Notes: a model not told the origin generated them from the letters alone. Positions 9,169-19,062 are shown, counted from the first letter of the stretch. The stretch: 41,559 nt of DNA from Desulfurivibrio sp. (GCA_003605035.1 QZKJ01000007.1:1-41559), one strand, 5' to 3'. Made by a program: numbers and translations.

Positions 9169-11853
9169 CTAGAACTGCCCTCCGATGCTGAAATCCCAGA
9201 GGCTCTGGTCTTCATCATCCTTGGGATCAATGTTATACCCCCATTCCAGCCGCAGGGGACCCATGGGTGACAGCCAGCGGAAGCCGAAGCCGACGCTGGA
9301 GCGAAGTTCCTCCCCCAGATCCTCCGAGTCACGAACGACATTGCCGATATCATAGAAGACCAGGCCATTGAGGCCGATATCCTTGACCAGGGGGAAGATA
9401 TACTCGAAGTTGGCGTAGGCCATCTTCTCGCCGCCTATTTTTTCACCGGTTCGCGGGTCACGCGGGCTGATGCCGTAATTTTCAAAACCGCGCATGCTGC
9501 TCAGACCGCCCAGATAAAATTTTTCGTAAACAGGCAGCTTGCCGCCCTCATCCTCGGTGACATAGCCGGCGGCGCCCCGGACATGGACCACCGTATCCCA
9601 GCGATAGGGGAAATACCAGCTGGTCGTTCCTTCATATTTGGTAAAGGCGCTGTCGCCGCCCAGCACGGAACCGGCTTTCTCAACGGACACGGAATTCAGC
9701 GACCCCTTGGTGGGATTATAGCGGCGGTTTCTGCTGTCGCGGGAAAGGCCCAGGGTCACCGAGTGGGTGATGTTGATGTCCATGGAGTCCTTGATGTACT
9801 GCGAGGCATTGGGGCTGACCTCGGAGAGTTCCGAGTCGTCATAACCCCAGCTGCCCCACACCGTCCATCTCTCCCAGATGGGGTAGCCGAGCCGGATCGC
9901 CGTGCCGATGGACTGTTTGTCATAGTCGTCGTAATCCCGCGTCCAGTGGTACACGTCAAAGCCGAAGGAGAGCTTGGAGTCATTGAGATGGGGTTCGGTA
10001 AAGCTGAAATTGTAATGGGTTGTTTTGCCGCCGACGTTGGCCTGCAGGGTCACCGCCTGGCCGCGGCCGAGAAAGTTGTGCTGAGTGATGTCCGACATGA
10101 ACAGCAGACCATCGGCGGAGCTGAAGCCGGCGCCGATGCTGAAGGTGCCGGTGGATTTCTCCTTCAGGTCCACGATGACATCCATCAGGTTGTCTTCCTC
10201 GGTCGGTTCAGGGGTAATATTGACGTCCTCGAAGAAATCGAGCTGCTGCAGCCGCTCGGTGCTCTTTTTCAGGGCGGTTGCGTCATAAATGCTGTCCTCG
10301 TCAACGGAGATGGCCCGGCGGATGACCTTGTCCCTGGTTTTGGTGTTTCCCTTGATAATGACCCGGTTGATGTGGACCAGATCTCCTTTGCTGATGGCGA
10401 TGTTGAGATCAACCCGTTTTTCTTCGCTGTTCTTGGTGATCTGCGGATCTACCTCGGCAAAGGCGTAGCCTTTTGAGGCGTAGTAATCGGAAATTTTCAG
10501 CACATCATCGCGCAGCACCTGGCGATTGAAATATTTTTCCTCGCCGATAGCGGTCATCTCCACAAAGGTCGCTTTATTCTCAATCAGCTCACCGGTGATA
10601 TCGAGGACGCCCACCTTGTAGCGGTCGCCTTCGGTGATGTTGAAGGTCACGTACAGCCATTCGCCTTTTTTCTCCACTACGGGGTCGCCCACCTGGACAT
10701 CGACGAAGCCGTGATTCTGGTAAAAGGCGCCGATGCGGGAGGCGTCCTGCTGTAAAATATCTCTTTTCAGCAGGCCGGAATCGGTGAACCAGGAGAACCA
10801 GCCTTTGGTTGAGGTTGAAAGAATCTTTTCAATTTCATCGTTGGTAAAGGTGTTGTTGCCGTGGATGATGATTTCCTTGACGTATATTTTATCCCCTTCC
10901 TTGATCTCGAACAGGATATTGACCCGGTCCTTGTCAGGGTAAGTGAGTTTGGTGGTGACTTCGGTGTCGTAGTATCCTTTTTCCTTGTAGAGCTTGCGGA
11001 TATTTTCCGCGGAGGTCAAGACCTCCTGGGGATTGATGATGGTGTTTGCCGTGACGGTGATGACCTCTTTGACGTCGTCAGCCTCGAGATTTTTTTCGCC
11101 GGTGATGGTGACGCTGGCGATAACCTCTTTTTCCTTCACGGAAAAGGTCACCACCTTGCCTTCCTCGGTGTTGTCCACGTTGATCTGGACATCGTCAAAA
11201 TAACCCATCTTGTAAATACTCTTCAGGTCATCCCTGAGCTGCGCCTGGTTATAGCGGTCGCCGGCCCGGTTCTTGATATGCTTGAGGATGGCGCCGGAGT
11301 CGATGCGGGTGTTGCCGCTGATTTCTATCTTGGCAATGCGGTAAAGCCGGCCGGTGTAGGAAAGCACCTTACCCACCAGGGTGTCGAGGACGATGGCCAG
11401 TTCCTCGACGCTTTCCGCCTGCTGATAGAAGGAACGGGAGGATGTGGCGTCCAGCAGATCGACAATCTGGATGTCGACGCTTAATTTTCTGCCGAGCTGG
11501 GTGATGCTGCCGAAGACGACATACTCGAAAGTGCCCTCCGGGAGCAGCGGCCGGATTTTTTCCGGCGGCGGCGGGAAGAGCGCGCCATAATCAATCTGCG
11601 CCGTCACCTGGGCGCGATCCAGAAATTTCTGCCCGCGGCCGGTCACGTTGGCAGAGAGGATCTGGTCGCTCCTGGCGGCGAGCTGCCCGGGATCGCCGCT
11701 GGTGTTGATTTTAAACGGCAGAAAAACAGTGTTGGCCGTGGTCTCACCTTCAGGAACGGCATCCGCGGCGTGGCCGCCGGAGGAAAAAGGCAGCAGGAAG
11801 GCAAGAATAAAAAACGGGATAAGCAGGCGCAGGGATAAACGGGTTATATGCAT
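9169..11853 (-). CDS. bamA: outer membrane protein assembly factor BamA with extra N-terminal domain
   Basis: Core of the BAM machine that folds beta-barrels into the outer membrane. From the ATG at 11853: signal peptide (about 1-30), an additional alpha/beta domain (about 35-145) that resembles the TolB-N/CsgG-type fold in pattern, then five POTRA domains (about 150-225, 226-305, 306-395, 396-475, 476-555) and a 16-strand-type barrel with the conserved L6 loop motif written SSMRGFENYG (VRGF in most homologues) and a terminal Phe (IGGQF). The total of 894 residues exceeds the roughly 800 of E. coli BamA because of the extra domain. The farther in-frame start at 11868 is a TTG and was not chosen. 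The gene follows lolD after a terminator and ends at its own terminator. Confidence 0.94.
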   Translation of the reverse strand: MHITRLSLRLLIPFFILAFLLPFSSGGHAADAVPEGETTANTVFLPFKINTSGDPGQLAARSDQILSANVTGRGQKFLDRAQVTAQIDYGALFPPPPEKIRPLLPEGTFEYVVFGSITQLGRKLSVDIQIVDLLDATSSRSFYQQAESVEELAIVLDTLVGKVLSYTGRLYRIAKIEISGNTRIDSGAILKHIKNRAGDRYNQAQLRDDLKSIYKMGYFDDVQINVDNTEEGKVVTFSVKEKEVIASVTITGEKNLEADDVKEVITVTANTIINPQEVLTSAENIRKLYKEKGYYDTEVTTKLTYPDKDRVNILFEIKEGDKIYVKEIIIHGNNTFTNDEIEKILSTSTKGWFSWFTDSGLLKRDILQQDASRIGAFYQNHGFVDVQVGDPVVEKKGEWLYVTFNITEGDRYKVGVLDITGELIENKATFVEMTAIGEEKYFNRQVLRDDVLKISDYYASKGYAFAEVDPQITKNSEEKRVDLNIAISKGDLVHINRVIIKGNTKTRDKVIRRAISVDEDSIYDATALKKSTERLQQLDFFEDVNITPEPTEEDNLMDVIVDLKEKSTGTFSIGAGFSSADGLLFMSDITQHNFLGRGQAVTLQANVGGKTTHYNFSFTEPHLNDSKLSFGFDVYHWTRDYDDYDKQSIGTAIRLGYPIWERWTVWGSWGYDDSELSEVSPNASQYIKDSMDINITHSVTLGLSRDSRNRRYNPTKGSLNSVSVEKAGSVLGGDSAFTKYEGTTSWYFPYRWDTVVHVRGAAGYVTEDEGGKLPVYEKFYLGGLSSMRGFENYGISPRDPRTGEKIGGEKMAYANFEYIFPLVKDIGLNGLVFYDIGNVVRDSEDLGEELRSSVGFGFRWLSPMGPLRLEWGYNIDPKDDEDQSLWDFSIGGQF

Positions 11854-12113
11854 AGCAAGTCTTCGCAATAGAGTAGGGAATAAAAGAAGAAAGCCTCTTC
11901 GTCAGGATAGGGGAAAACTGCCGCAGCGGCCGCCTTTTTGCCGATCCTGTTTCATTTACATAACGTAAAAGTATAACTATTGAAAGTTAATAAATAATAA
12001 AGAGAGTTGCCATTAAAAAATTAATACGATGCGGCAGCCGCATCATTTTCCGGCAAAATGCCAACAGCAGGACCAGGTGCCGGCCGCTTTTCCTTTCCGG
12101 CCGCAAGTTCGTT
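11854..12113. other. intergenic region between lolD and bamA
   Basis: Contains the lolD terminator (described separately), a GC-rich hairpin right after the lolD stop (CGGCCG repeats around 12080-12105) and an AT-rich stretch at about 11965-12020 that should hold the bamA promoter. A TATACT -10-like hexamer is present on the minus strand near 11971-11976 but has no good -35 partner. No gene is seen. Confidence 0.5.
12011..12044 (-). terminator. candidate intrinsic terminator of the lysS-lolC-lolD operon
   Basis: On the minus strand a perfect 7-bp stem GATGCGG-CTG-CCGCATC (12044-12028) is followed after a few bases by TTTTTT (12020-12015). It lies about 70 bases past the lolD stop and upstream of bamA. 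Confidence 0.6.
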
Positions 12114-12830
12114 TCAGGCCACGAGTCCTCCGTGATCAGCCGCGACCAGCCTGCCGTTGAGCAAGGTCAGACAGCGGTCCATCTGGTTGGCCAGGGCGTA
12201 ATTATGGGTGACCATCACCGTGGTCAGTCCGAAATCATGATTCATGTCCCGGATCAGATGAAATACCTTTTCCCCCGTCTTGGGGTCAAGATTGCCGGTC
12301 GGTTCATCGGCCAGCAGCAGGGCGGGTTTCATGATAATGGCCCTGGCAATGGCCACCCGCTGCTGTTCCCCGCCGGACAATTCGCCGATCCGGTGTTCCA
12401 GCCGGTGGCCGAGACCTACCTTCTTGAGCAGTTCGCTTGCCTCGTCATACAGTTGTTCTTTTTTCCTGCCGGCGATCAGACCCGGGATGATGGTGTTTTC
12501 CAACGCGGAAAATTCCGGGAGCAGATGGTGAAACTGGAAAACAAAGCCGATGGACTGATTGCGGAAATGGGCCAGGCTGGCGTCGTCGCGTTTGAAGATA
12601 TCTTCGTTCCTGTAAGTCAGGATGCCCTGGTCCGGTCTGTCCAGGGTGCCGAGAATATGGAGAAGCGTCGATTTGCCGGTGCCGGAAACCCCGGTGATGG
12701 CCACCATCTCGCCCCGCAGGAGGTCCAGGTCGAGATCCTGGAGCACCTGCACCCTGTCCGGGCCCTGGCCATAGGACTTGGTCAGTCCCCTGGCTGAAAA
12801 ATCAAGTGTTCTGCTGCTGGTGTCTCTCAT
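12114..12830 (-). CDS. lolD: lipoprotein-releasing ABC transporter ATP-binding protein LolD
   Basis: Cytoplasmic ATPase of the LolCDE-type exporter that extracts outer-membrane lipoproteins from the inner membrane. Walker A (GVSGTGKST), Q-loop ([12 protein letters not shown]), the ABC signature [14 protein letters not shown] and Walker B ([12 protein letters not shown]) followed by the H-loop VTHN are all present. The ATG at 12830 lies 4 bases past the stop of the permease gene; a farther in-frame start at 12863 is a TTG inside that gene and is rejected. Length 238. Confidence 0.93.
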   Translation of the reverse strand: MRDTSSRTLDFSARGLTKSYGQGPDRVQVLQDLDLDLLRGEMVAITGVSGTGKSTLLHILGTLDRPDQGILTYRNEDIFKRDDASLAHFRNQSIGFVFQFHHLLPEFSALENTIIPGLIAGRKKEQLYDEASELLKKVGLGHRLEHRIGELSGGEQQRVAIARAIIMKPALLLADEPTGNLDPKTGEKVFHLIRDMNHDFGLTTVMVTHNYALANQMDRCLTLLNGRLVAADHGGLVA

Positions 12831-12834
12831 GGGT

Positions 12835-14067
12835 TTAATAACGCAGGGCCTCGGCCGGCTCAACGCGCGAGGCCTGCCACGACGGATAAATGGTGGCGAG
12901 GAAGGTGATCAGCACTGCGGCCAGGGCGACAGCGGTCACATCAAAGGGCAGGACCTTCACCGGCAGGGTGGACATGGGATAGACATCGCTGGGCAGCTTG
13001 ATGAACTGGTAACGGCTGAGAATTTTGCAGAGGCCGAGCCCGCCGGCCACGCCGATGGCCGTGCCGGTGCAGCCGATAATCAAGCCCTCATAAACAAAAA
13101 TGCGGAGGATGCTGCCGGATCTGGCCCCCATGGATTTGAGGATGGCGATGTCCTTGGTCTTTTCCATGACCACCATGGTGAGCGTGCTGATGATGTTGAA
13201 GGCCGCCACCAGCACGATCAGGGTAAGGATGATGAACATGGCCGTTTTCTCCAGTTTCAGGGCGGAAAAGAGATTCTGGTTCATGCGCATCCAGTCCTTG
13301 GCCACAAAGCCGGGGCCCAGCATCTCCTCAATCCTGGTGGCAATGTTTTCGGCCTGATAGATGTCGTTGACATTGATTTCAATGCCATGCACGGCATCCC
13401 CCATGCCGAGAAACTGCTGGGCGGTTTTCAGGGAAATATAGGCCAGGGAGGAATCATACTCATACATGCCTGTGTCAAAAATTCCCGTAATTTCACAGGT
13501 TTTTATTTTGGGAATCACCCCCATCGGGGTCAGCGGCCCGGAAGGCGACAGTAGCCGCACCCGGTCGCCCATTGCCAGTCTGAGCTGCCGGGCCAGATGT
13601 TTGCCGATGATGATGCCCGGCGGGCTGCCGGGCTGCTTTTCGGAGCGGGACAGGCCGCTGATGTTGCCTTCGGTCAGCTGGCTTGACAGGGAAAGCACCG
13701 AGGTTGCGCTGGCCGGGTCAATGCCGCGCAGGACGATGCCGGTGCCGTTATTGCCGTTGGTGATCATGGTCTGGGAATAGATATAGGGGGTGACCGACTT
13801 GACCCCCGGCGTCTGCGCAATGGAGTCGATCAGGGCAGGGTAGTCATCGATGCTGCCGCCCAGCTTCTGCACGACAATATGGGAGTTTACCCCGAGAATC
13901 TTGTTGCGCAGCTCGGAGGTGAATCCCGCCATGACAGCCAGCACCACGATGAGGGCCATCACCCCCACGGCGACCCCGGCCACGGAAATAAAGGTAATCA
14001 GCGAAATAAATCCCTGCTTCCGTTTGGCCTTCAGGTAGCGGAAACAGATAAATGTTTCAAAACGCAC
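12835..14067 (-). CDS. lolC: lipoprotein-releasing ABC transporter permease (LolC/LolE family)
   Basis: Inner-membrane permease with an N-terminal helix (about 23-48), a large periplasmic MacB-type domain, and three C-terminal helices (about 265-290, 310-340 and 370-395), the standard LolC/E layout. The N-terminus (FRYLKAKRKQGFISLITFIS) is typical of the family. Only one permease gene is present, so it may work as a homodimer or with a LolE encoded elsewhere. A GTG start at 14067 is chosen because AAGGA lies 7 bases upstream; the longer frame back to 14130 runs into lysS without a ribosome site. Confidence 0.92.
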   Translation of the reverse strand: MRFETFICFRYLKAKRKQGFISLITFISVAGVAVGVMALIVVLAVMAGFTSELRNKILGVNSHIVVQKLGGSIDDYPALIDSIAQTPGVKSVTPYIYSQTMITNGNNGTGIVLRGIDPASATSVLSLSSQLTEGNISGLSRSEKQPGSPPGIIIGKHLARQLRLAMGDRVRLLSPSGPLTPMGVIPKIKTCEITGIFDTGMYEYDSSLAYISLKTAQQFLGMGDAVHGIEINVNDIYQAENIATRIEEMLGPGFVAKDWMRMNQNLFSALKLEKTAMFIILTLIVLVAAFNIISTLTMVVMEKTKDIAILKSMGARSGSILRIFVYEGLIIGCTGTAIGVAGGLGLCKILSRYQFIKLPSDVYPMSTLPVKVLPFDVTAVALAAVLITFLATIYPSWQASRVEPAEALRY

Positions 14068-14071
14068 GTTG

Positions 14072-15547
14072 TTATCCTTTTTCAGGCCGCAGATGGGGAA
14101 AGAGAATGACGTCGCGGATGGAGGGCGCATCGGTGAGCAGCATGACCAGCCGGTCTATGCCGATGCCTTCCCCCGCCGCCGGCGGCATGCCGTATTCCAG
14201 GGCCCGGACAAAATCCCGGTCAAGTTCCGGGAAGATTTCCTCGTCATCACCCCGCTCGGCAATCTGTTTTTCCAGGCGCTGCCGCTGGTCGATGGGATCA
14301 TTTAATTCGCTGAAGGCATTGGCAATTTCCCGGCCGGTGATGAAGAGTTCGAAACGGTCGGTCACCTCCGGGTTATCCTTGTTCCTCCTGGCCAGCGGGG
14401 AGATCTCGGTCGGGTATTCGGTGATAAAGGTCGGGTTGGTGAGCTTTTCCTCCACCAGCAGTTCAAAAAGTTCGGTTTTGGCCTTGCCCGGCCCTGCCGT
14501 GGCCTCCAGCTCAATACCCCTGTCCCTGGCCAGCTGCATGATTTTTTCCGGATCACTCAGGATGGCCTGCTCGATGCCGGCGACCTCCCGCAAGGCCTGT
14601 TCCATGGTATATCTTTGCCAGGGCGGGGACAGATCGATCTCCTCACCCTGGTAGGTGATCTGCATGGAGCCGGTGACCTCGGCGGCAATCCAGGAAATCA
14701 TCTCCTCGGTCAGGTCCATCAGGTCGTGGTAGGTGGCATAGGACTGGTAGAATTCCAGCATGGTGAATTCCGGGTTGTGCCGGGTGGACAGGCCTTCGTT
14801 TCTGAAATTGCGGTTGATCTCAAAGACCTTTTCAAAGCCGCCCACCAGCAGGCGTTTCAGATAGAGTTCCGGGGCGATGCGCAGATAGAGATCCATGTCC
14901 AGGGCATTATGGTGGGTCTTGAAGGGTTTTGCCGTGGCGCCGCCGGCAATGGGCTGCATCATCGGGGTTTCCACCTCCATGAAGCCGCGGTTGACCAGAA
15001 AGTCGCGGACCAGCCTGATAATCTCCACCCGCTTGCGGAAGGTGTCCCGCACCTCGGGATTGACGATGAGATCAACATAGCGCTGGCGGTAGCGGGTCTC
15101 CACATCGGTCAGGCCATGGAATTTTTCCGGCAGCGGCCGCAGGGATTTGGTGATGGGCTGGAAGGAGATGGCCTGCAGGGTCGGTTCGCCGGTCTTGGTG
15201 CGGAACAGCGAGCCTTTGAAGCCGGCAATATCACCGATGTCCAGCTTTTTGAAAATGGCATAGACCTCCTCTCCCACCACGTCCTGTTTGATATAGATCT
15301 GCAGACGGCCGGTCTCATCCTGGATGTGCAGGAAGGTCGCCTTGCCGAATTTGCGCATGGCGACGATCCTGCCGGCCAGCGACATGCTGCCGCCCGGCAG
15401 GGGGGCGGCAGGATCGGGATTTTCCGGCAGGACATCCTTTACCTGATGGGTCGGTTTGAAATTGTTGGCATAGAGCTCAACGCCCAGTTCGACCAGTTCC
15501 TCGGCCTTGCTCCTTCTCTGTTTCAGTATCTGGTTCAGTTCATCCAT
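14072..15547 (-). CDS. lysS: lysyl-tRNA synthetase, class II
   Basis: Charges tRNA-Lys. It has an N-terminal OB-fold anticodon-binding domain (LAGRIVAMRKFGKATFLHIQ) and a class II catalytic core with motif 1 region (GFMEVETPMMQP), motif 2 (FRNEGLSTRHNPEFTMLEFY) and motif 3 (GIGIDRLVMLL). Length 491 from the ATG at 15547, which has a GAGG site 7 bases upstream; the in-frame start at 15565 is a GTG without better support. It is the first gene of the lysS-lolC-lolD operon. A 6-bp hairpin (15559-15580) lies in the leader. Confidence 0.96.
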   Translation of the reverse strand: MDELNQILKQRRSKAEELVELGVELYANNFKPTHQVKDVLPENPDPAAPLPGGSMSLAGRIVAMRKFGKATFLHIQDETGRLQIYIKQDVVGEEVYAIFKKLDIGDIAGFKGSLFRTKTGEPTLQAISFQPITKSLRPLPEKFHGLTDVETRYRQRYVDLIVNPEVRDTFRKRVEIIRLVRDFLVNRGFMEVETPMMQPIAGGATAKPFKTHHNALDMDLYLRIAPELYLKRLLVGGFEKVFEINRNFRNEGLSTRHNPEFTMLEFYQSYATYHDLMDLTEEMISWIAAEVTGSMQITYQGEEIDLSPPWQRYTMEQALREVAGIEQAILSDPEKIMQLARDRGIELEATAGPGKAKTELFELLVEEKLTNPTFITEYPTEISPLARRNKDNPEVTDRFELFITGREIANAFSELNDPIDQRQRLEKQIAERGDDEEIFPELDRDFVRALEYGMPPAAGEGIGIDRLVMLLTDAPSIRDVILFPHLRPEKG

Positions 15548-15627
15548 CTTTCCGCCTCGCACCACAGTTTTGCCTGGTGCGTTGTTTGATTCGCATGGTA
15601 TAATCCGCCTGTTTTTCAGGCCAGGAT

Positions 15628-16722
15628 CTACAAATATTTTTCCCGTAATCTTTCCGAGAGCCCCCGGGTCAACTCGAGAACCCGTACCGCCAGCTCCGCG
15701 GTCAGGGCGCCGGTGCCGCAGCTGGGGGTAATCAGACTCCGGCGCAGCAGGGCCGGCAGATCCCAGTCATGATTAACGAGCTGCGCAGCCTGCTCTTCCC
15801 AGCGGGCAACCAGGGAATCCGTGCTTTCCGCGAGGATCTGCTCCTTTTCCGAAGTGGGAACAAGTCCCCAGGCAATAATGCCGCCGCTGGCCAGAAAGGC
15901 GTAGATCTCGTTTTTAAACGATACCAGGCGGTCGAAAAAGCCATAGGCGTCAAAATTCAGGATGTCGAAATCAAGGGAAAGCAGCAGGGCCCAGTCGGTG
16001 TTGGCGCAGACGTGAATGCCGGCCAGGCCCCCGGCCTGATGAATCGCCGCGATCATCTCGTGCTGGTCTGCGGAAATGTCCTCTCTGGAAACGCTGATAA
16101 ATGATGAGGAGCCCAAACCCGCCAGGGCCGGCTCATCGATGAAGACAATGACCGGCTTGCCCGCCTTTTGCAGGAAAATTACCTGCCAGGCTGCTTTCAT
16201 GGCCAGCCCCTTGGTGATCATCTCCCGGAGCAGCGGATCATAATAACCGGCCCGGTTATGCTGGTCGGCCAGGCCGGTGAGCAGGGTGAAGGGGCCGGTA
16301 ATCTGCCCCTTCAGGGCCAGGACGTCCTCCCGGTTTGTCACCTTTTCCAGCAGCCTGTACAGGCCAGCGGCATGGGAAGGGCTGACGGTGAAACGGGAAG
16401 CGGCCAGTTTGGCGAAATCTTCGGCCACCTCGAGGTATTCCTCAAAAAAAGCGAGCTGTTCCGCTTCGAAAAGCTCGGAGCCGGTGTTGAAGAAAACCTT
16501 GTCACCCTCTGCGGCAAGGCAGGGCAGCCCTTCGTTGAACTGCAGCAGCATCCCCTCCAGGCGGTTGCCTGGCAACTGGGGCCAGAGGGGGATATGCGGG
16601 GTGTGCTGGAACACCAGTTCCAGCGCCTCATCGTGACTGGTCAAGGGGATGCTGCCGATTAACGTGGCATGTCCGTCAGCTGCAAATGAGGAGCCGGCTT
16701 TGCTGTTATGCTGGAGGGGCAT
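15628..16722 (-). CDS. core-type cobalamin-independent methionine synthase-like protein (MetE C-domain / UROD superfamily)
   Basis: A 364-residue TIM-barrel protein of the UROD/MetE superfamily, about half the size of MetE. MetE hallmarks are visible: IDEPAL (194-199), a His-X-Cys pair in GIHVCANTDW (H237, C239) and a late Cys in TPSCGTG (C335), which fit the zinc site that activates homocysteine. The N-terminal MetE domain that binds methyl-tetrahydrofolate is absent. Short core-MetE enzymes are known from Dehalococcoides, where the methyl donor is reported to be a methyl-corrinoid protein of the Wood-Ljungdahl pathway; a similar role here is inference. The AAGGA ribosome site sits 7 bases before the ATG. 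The gene lies upstream of lysS, separated by 80 bases. Confidence 0.7.
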   Translation of the reverse strand: MPLQHNSKAGSSFAADGHATLIGSIPLTSHDEALELVFQHTPHIPLWPQLPGNRLEGMLLQFNEGLPCLAAEGDKVFFNTGSELFEAEQLAFFEEYLEVAEDFAKLAASRFTVSPSHAAGLYRLLEKVTNREDVLALKGQITGPFTLLTGLADQHNRAGYYDPLLREMITKGLAMKAAWQVIFLQKAGKPVIVFIDEPALAGLGSSSFISVSREDISADQHEMIAAIHQAGGLAGIHVCANTDWALLLSLDFDILNFDAYGFFDRLVSFKNEIYAFLASGGIIAWGLVPTSEKEQILAESTDSLVARWEEQAAQLVNHDWDLPALLRRSLITPSCGTGALTAELAVRVLELTRGLSERLREKYL

Positions 16723-16884
16723 TGTTCTATCCTTAAAATCGAATTTGCCTGCAGGATGGTGATTGAGTCGAAGTCATAAAAAGACGTTCAACTTACTCTC
16801 AAAAGGGTCAAAGTGCAAAGCGAAAAATAAAAAGATAGCGCCTCGCCTGTTCTGTCTTATATTATTATAAAAGTTTTACCGGTC

Positions 16885-16913
16885 TTGACTGTATTGCTAA
16901 AGTTGTTTATTTT
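16885..16913 (+). promoter_or_regulatory. sigma-70-type promoter of tRNA-Leu
   Basis: TTGACT (16885-16890) and TATTTT (16908-16913) are separated by exactly 17 bases. The tRNA begins 9 bases after the -10, so transcription would start almost at the mature 5' end. Confidence 0.75.
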
Positions 16914-16921
16914 TCCTCCAC

Positions 16922-17006
16922 GCGAGAGTGGCGGAATTGGTAGACGCACTAGACTTAGGATCTAGCGCCTTAGTGTGTGGGGGTTCAAATCCCCCCTCTC
17001 GCACCA
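16922..17006 (+). tRNA. tRNA-Leu (UAG anticodon)
   Basis: Acceptor stem GCGAGAG / CTCTCGC with discriminator A and encoded CCA (17004-17006). The anticodon arm CTAGA-CTTAGGA-TCTAG gives anticodon TAG (reads CUA and other CUN codons). A long variable arm (GCGCC...TGTGTGG region) is typical of class II leucine tRNA. The T-loop is GTTCAAATC. Confidence 0.95.
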
Positions 17007-17031
17007 GGTCGGAGTTTGCGTAATAAGGTTG

Positions 17032-17077
17032 AGGCAAAGGGCAAATTTGTTCGGCACCTTTGCCTTTTGTGTTTTTT
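17032..17077 (+). terminator. intrinsic terminator after tRNA-Leu
   Basis: Stem AGGCAAAGG (17032-17040) / CCTTTGCCT (17057-17065), 16-base loop, followed by TTTGTGTTTTTT. It separates the tRNA from tig, which therefore needs its own promoter or readthrough. Confidence 0.75.
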
Positions 17078-17126
17078 AATCATATCTGCTGCAAATACAA
17101 TTTTCATATGAGAAAGGAAGGTACCT

Positions 17127-18461
17127 ATGCAGGTCAGCGTTGAAGATGTAAGCCCCCTCACCAAAACCCTGAGGATTGTGGTTCCGGAAGACATTGTCTC
17201 AAGAAAAATCGAAGATGCCTATAAGGACTTGAAGGCCGAGGTGTCGATCAAGGGTTTCAGAAAGGGCAAGGTGCCGCGGAAAGTCCTGGAAAAAGGATAC
17301 GGCGCAAAGATCAGAATGGAAGTTGGAGAGAAACTGGTGCAGGATACCTACTTTGACGCCCTGGAAAAGACGGATTGTAAACCGGTGGTACATCCTGAAA
17401 TCAAAAGCCACACCTTTGCCGATGACGGCACCTTTGTCTACGAAGCCGAAATCGACGTAAAGCCGCAGTTCGAGCTTGGCCAGTATAAGGGTATTGAAGT
17501 GGAGATGCCTGAAGTCGTCGTGACCGATGCCGCGGTTGACGCGGAGATCGAAAACCTGCGCAAGGAATTGGCGCCGCTGCGCAATGTGGATGAGCGGGGC
17601 GTTGTTGCCGGTGACCTGGTGCTTGTCGATTTCCAGGGCTTTGATGAGCATGGTGAAGCACTCAAGCAGGTGAAAGCGGACAATTATTCCGTTGAAGTCG
17701 GTTCCGGCCGCAACGGCAAGGATTTCGAGGACGCCTGTCTGGGTTTGAAAAAAGGCGAGGAGGCCCGCCGTCCGGTGGAATTTCCTCCGTCTTTTCCCAA
17801 TCCCGTGCTGGCCGGCAAAAAAGTGGAATTCCAGATCAAGGTACAGGAAATCAAGGAGCGCGTCCTGGCCGAGGTCAATGATGAATTCGCCCAGGATGTG
17901 GGCGAGGAGTTCACCACCCTTGACGCCTTGAAGGAGCATCTGCGTAAAAAAATAGAGAAAAAGAGAAGCGATGCCCAGCAGGGTGACCTGACCGACAAGA
18001 TTATGATGAAGGTTCTGGCCAACCATGATTTCGAGGTACCGAACAAGCTGGTGGCCTATGAGGTGAATGAGCAGATCAAGCAGCTGGAGGATCACCTGCA
18101 GAAACAGGGCCTCACTCTCGAATCCGCCGGCCTGAGCCAGGAAAAGCTGGTGAATGAGTATAAAGAAGCGGCGGTCAAAAGGGTGCGCGGTGATTTCATT
18201 CTCAAGAAAATTGCCGAAACGGAAGAGATCAAACTGAGCGATGAAGATATCAGCAAGGGTTTTGACAGGATTGCCACCCAGTATGGCATGCCGATTGACG
18301 AGGTGAAAAAATATTTCCGCAGCCGCAACGAGCTGTTGCCTTTCATGAATGAACTTCTCAGTGAAAAAATCCTTGAGTTCTTACGCGAAAATGCCGTTGT
18401 TAAGAAAGTGCCGGCGCAGACTGCCGGCAGCGAATCAGCACAAGCAGGAGCCACCGAATGA
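17127..18461 (+). CDS. tig: trigger factor (ribosome-associated chaperone / prolyl isomerase)
   Basis: Folding helper that binds the ribosome exit tunnel. The N-terminal ribosome-binding domain carries the signature near [15 protein letters not shown], a middle FKBP-type domain spans about 155-245 ([11 protein letters not shown] ... [10 protein letters not shown]), and a helical C-terminal chaperone domain follows. Length 444 is typical. A strong AAGGAAGG ribosome site precedes the ATG. Its stop overlaps the clpP start by 4 bases (ATGA), so tig, clpP and clpX form one operon that couples nascent-chain folding with proteolysis, the common arrangement in proteobacteria. Confidence 0.96.
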   Translation: MQVSVEDVSPLTKTLRIVVPEDIVSRKIEDAYKDLKAEVSIKGFRKGKVPRKVLEKGYGAKIRMEVGEKLVQDTYFDALEKTDCKPVVHPEIKSHTFADDGTFVYEAEIDVKPQFELGQYKGIEVEMPEVVVTDAAVDAEIENLRKELAPLRNVDERGVVAGDLVLVDFQGFDEHGEALKQVKADNYSVEVGSGRNGKDFEDACLGLKKGEEARRPVEFPPSFPNPVLAGKKVEFQIKVQEIKERVLAEVNDEFAQDVGEEFTTLDALKEHLRKKIEKKRSDAQQGDLTDKIMMKVLANHDFEVPNKLVAYEVNEQIKQLEDHLQKQGLTLESAGLSQEKLVNEYKEAAVKRVRGDFILKKIAETEEIKLSDEDISKGFDRIATQYGMPIDEVKKYFRSRNELLPFMNELLSEKILEFLRENAVVKKVPAQTAGSESAQAGATE

Positions 18462-19060
18462 ATTTGATCCCGGTAGTTGTCGAGCAGAGCCCGCGAGGTG
18501 AGCGGGCCTATGATATATACTCCCGTCTGCTGAAGGAAAGAATTATTTTCCTCGGCGGGGCGGTGAACGATGATGTGGCCAATGTTATCATTGCCCAGTT
18601 GCTCTTTCTCGAAGCCGAAGACCCTGACAAGGATATTACTTTTTATATCAACTCGCCGGGCGGCGTCGTTACGGCAGGGCTGGCAATTTATGATACAATG
18701 CAGTATATTAAATCAGATATCGCCACACTCTGCATGGGGCAGGCGGCAAGCATGGGCGCTTTTCTCCTGGCCGCAGGGGCCAAGGGGAAAAGGTATGCCC
18801 TGCCGAATTCGCGGATTCTGATCCATCAGCCCATGGGCGGCTACCAGGGTCAGGCCTCGGATATCGATATTCATGCCCGTGAAATTCTGCGTATGCGGGA
18901 AGACCTGAACAGGCTTCTTGCCCAGCATACCGGCCAGGCCCTGGAAAAAATCCGCAATGATACCGAACGAGACTACTTCATGAGCGCCTCGGAGGCCAGG
19001 GAATACGGTCTGATTGACAAAGTTCTGGAAAAACGGGAAAACGTTGACGAGGAGGTATAA
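18458..19060 (+). CDS. clpP: ATP-dependent Clp protease proteolytic subunit
   Basis: Serine peptidase that forms the tetradecameric Clp barrel. The catalytic triad is visible as Ser98 in GQAASMGAF, His123 in ILIHQPMGG and Asp172 in RDYFM. At 200 residues it has family length. It starts inside the last codons of tig (ATGA overlap) and ends 2 bases before clpX. Confidence 0.97.
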   Translation: MNLIPVVVEQSPRGERAYDIYSRLLKERIIFLGGAVNDDVANVIIAQLLFLEAEDPDKDITFYINSPGGVVTAGLAIYDTMQYIKSDIATLCMGQAASMGAFLLAAGAKGKRYALPNSRILIHQPMGGYQGQASDIDIHAREILRMREDLNRLLAQHTGQALEKIRNDTERDYFMSASEAREYGLIDKVLEKRENVDEEV

Positions 19061-19062
19061 TT

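Noticed and set aside
14068..14130. N-terminal extension of the Lol permease into lysS
   Set aside because: The GTG at 14067 has a good AAGGA site and matches the family N-terminus.
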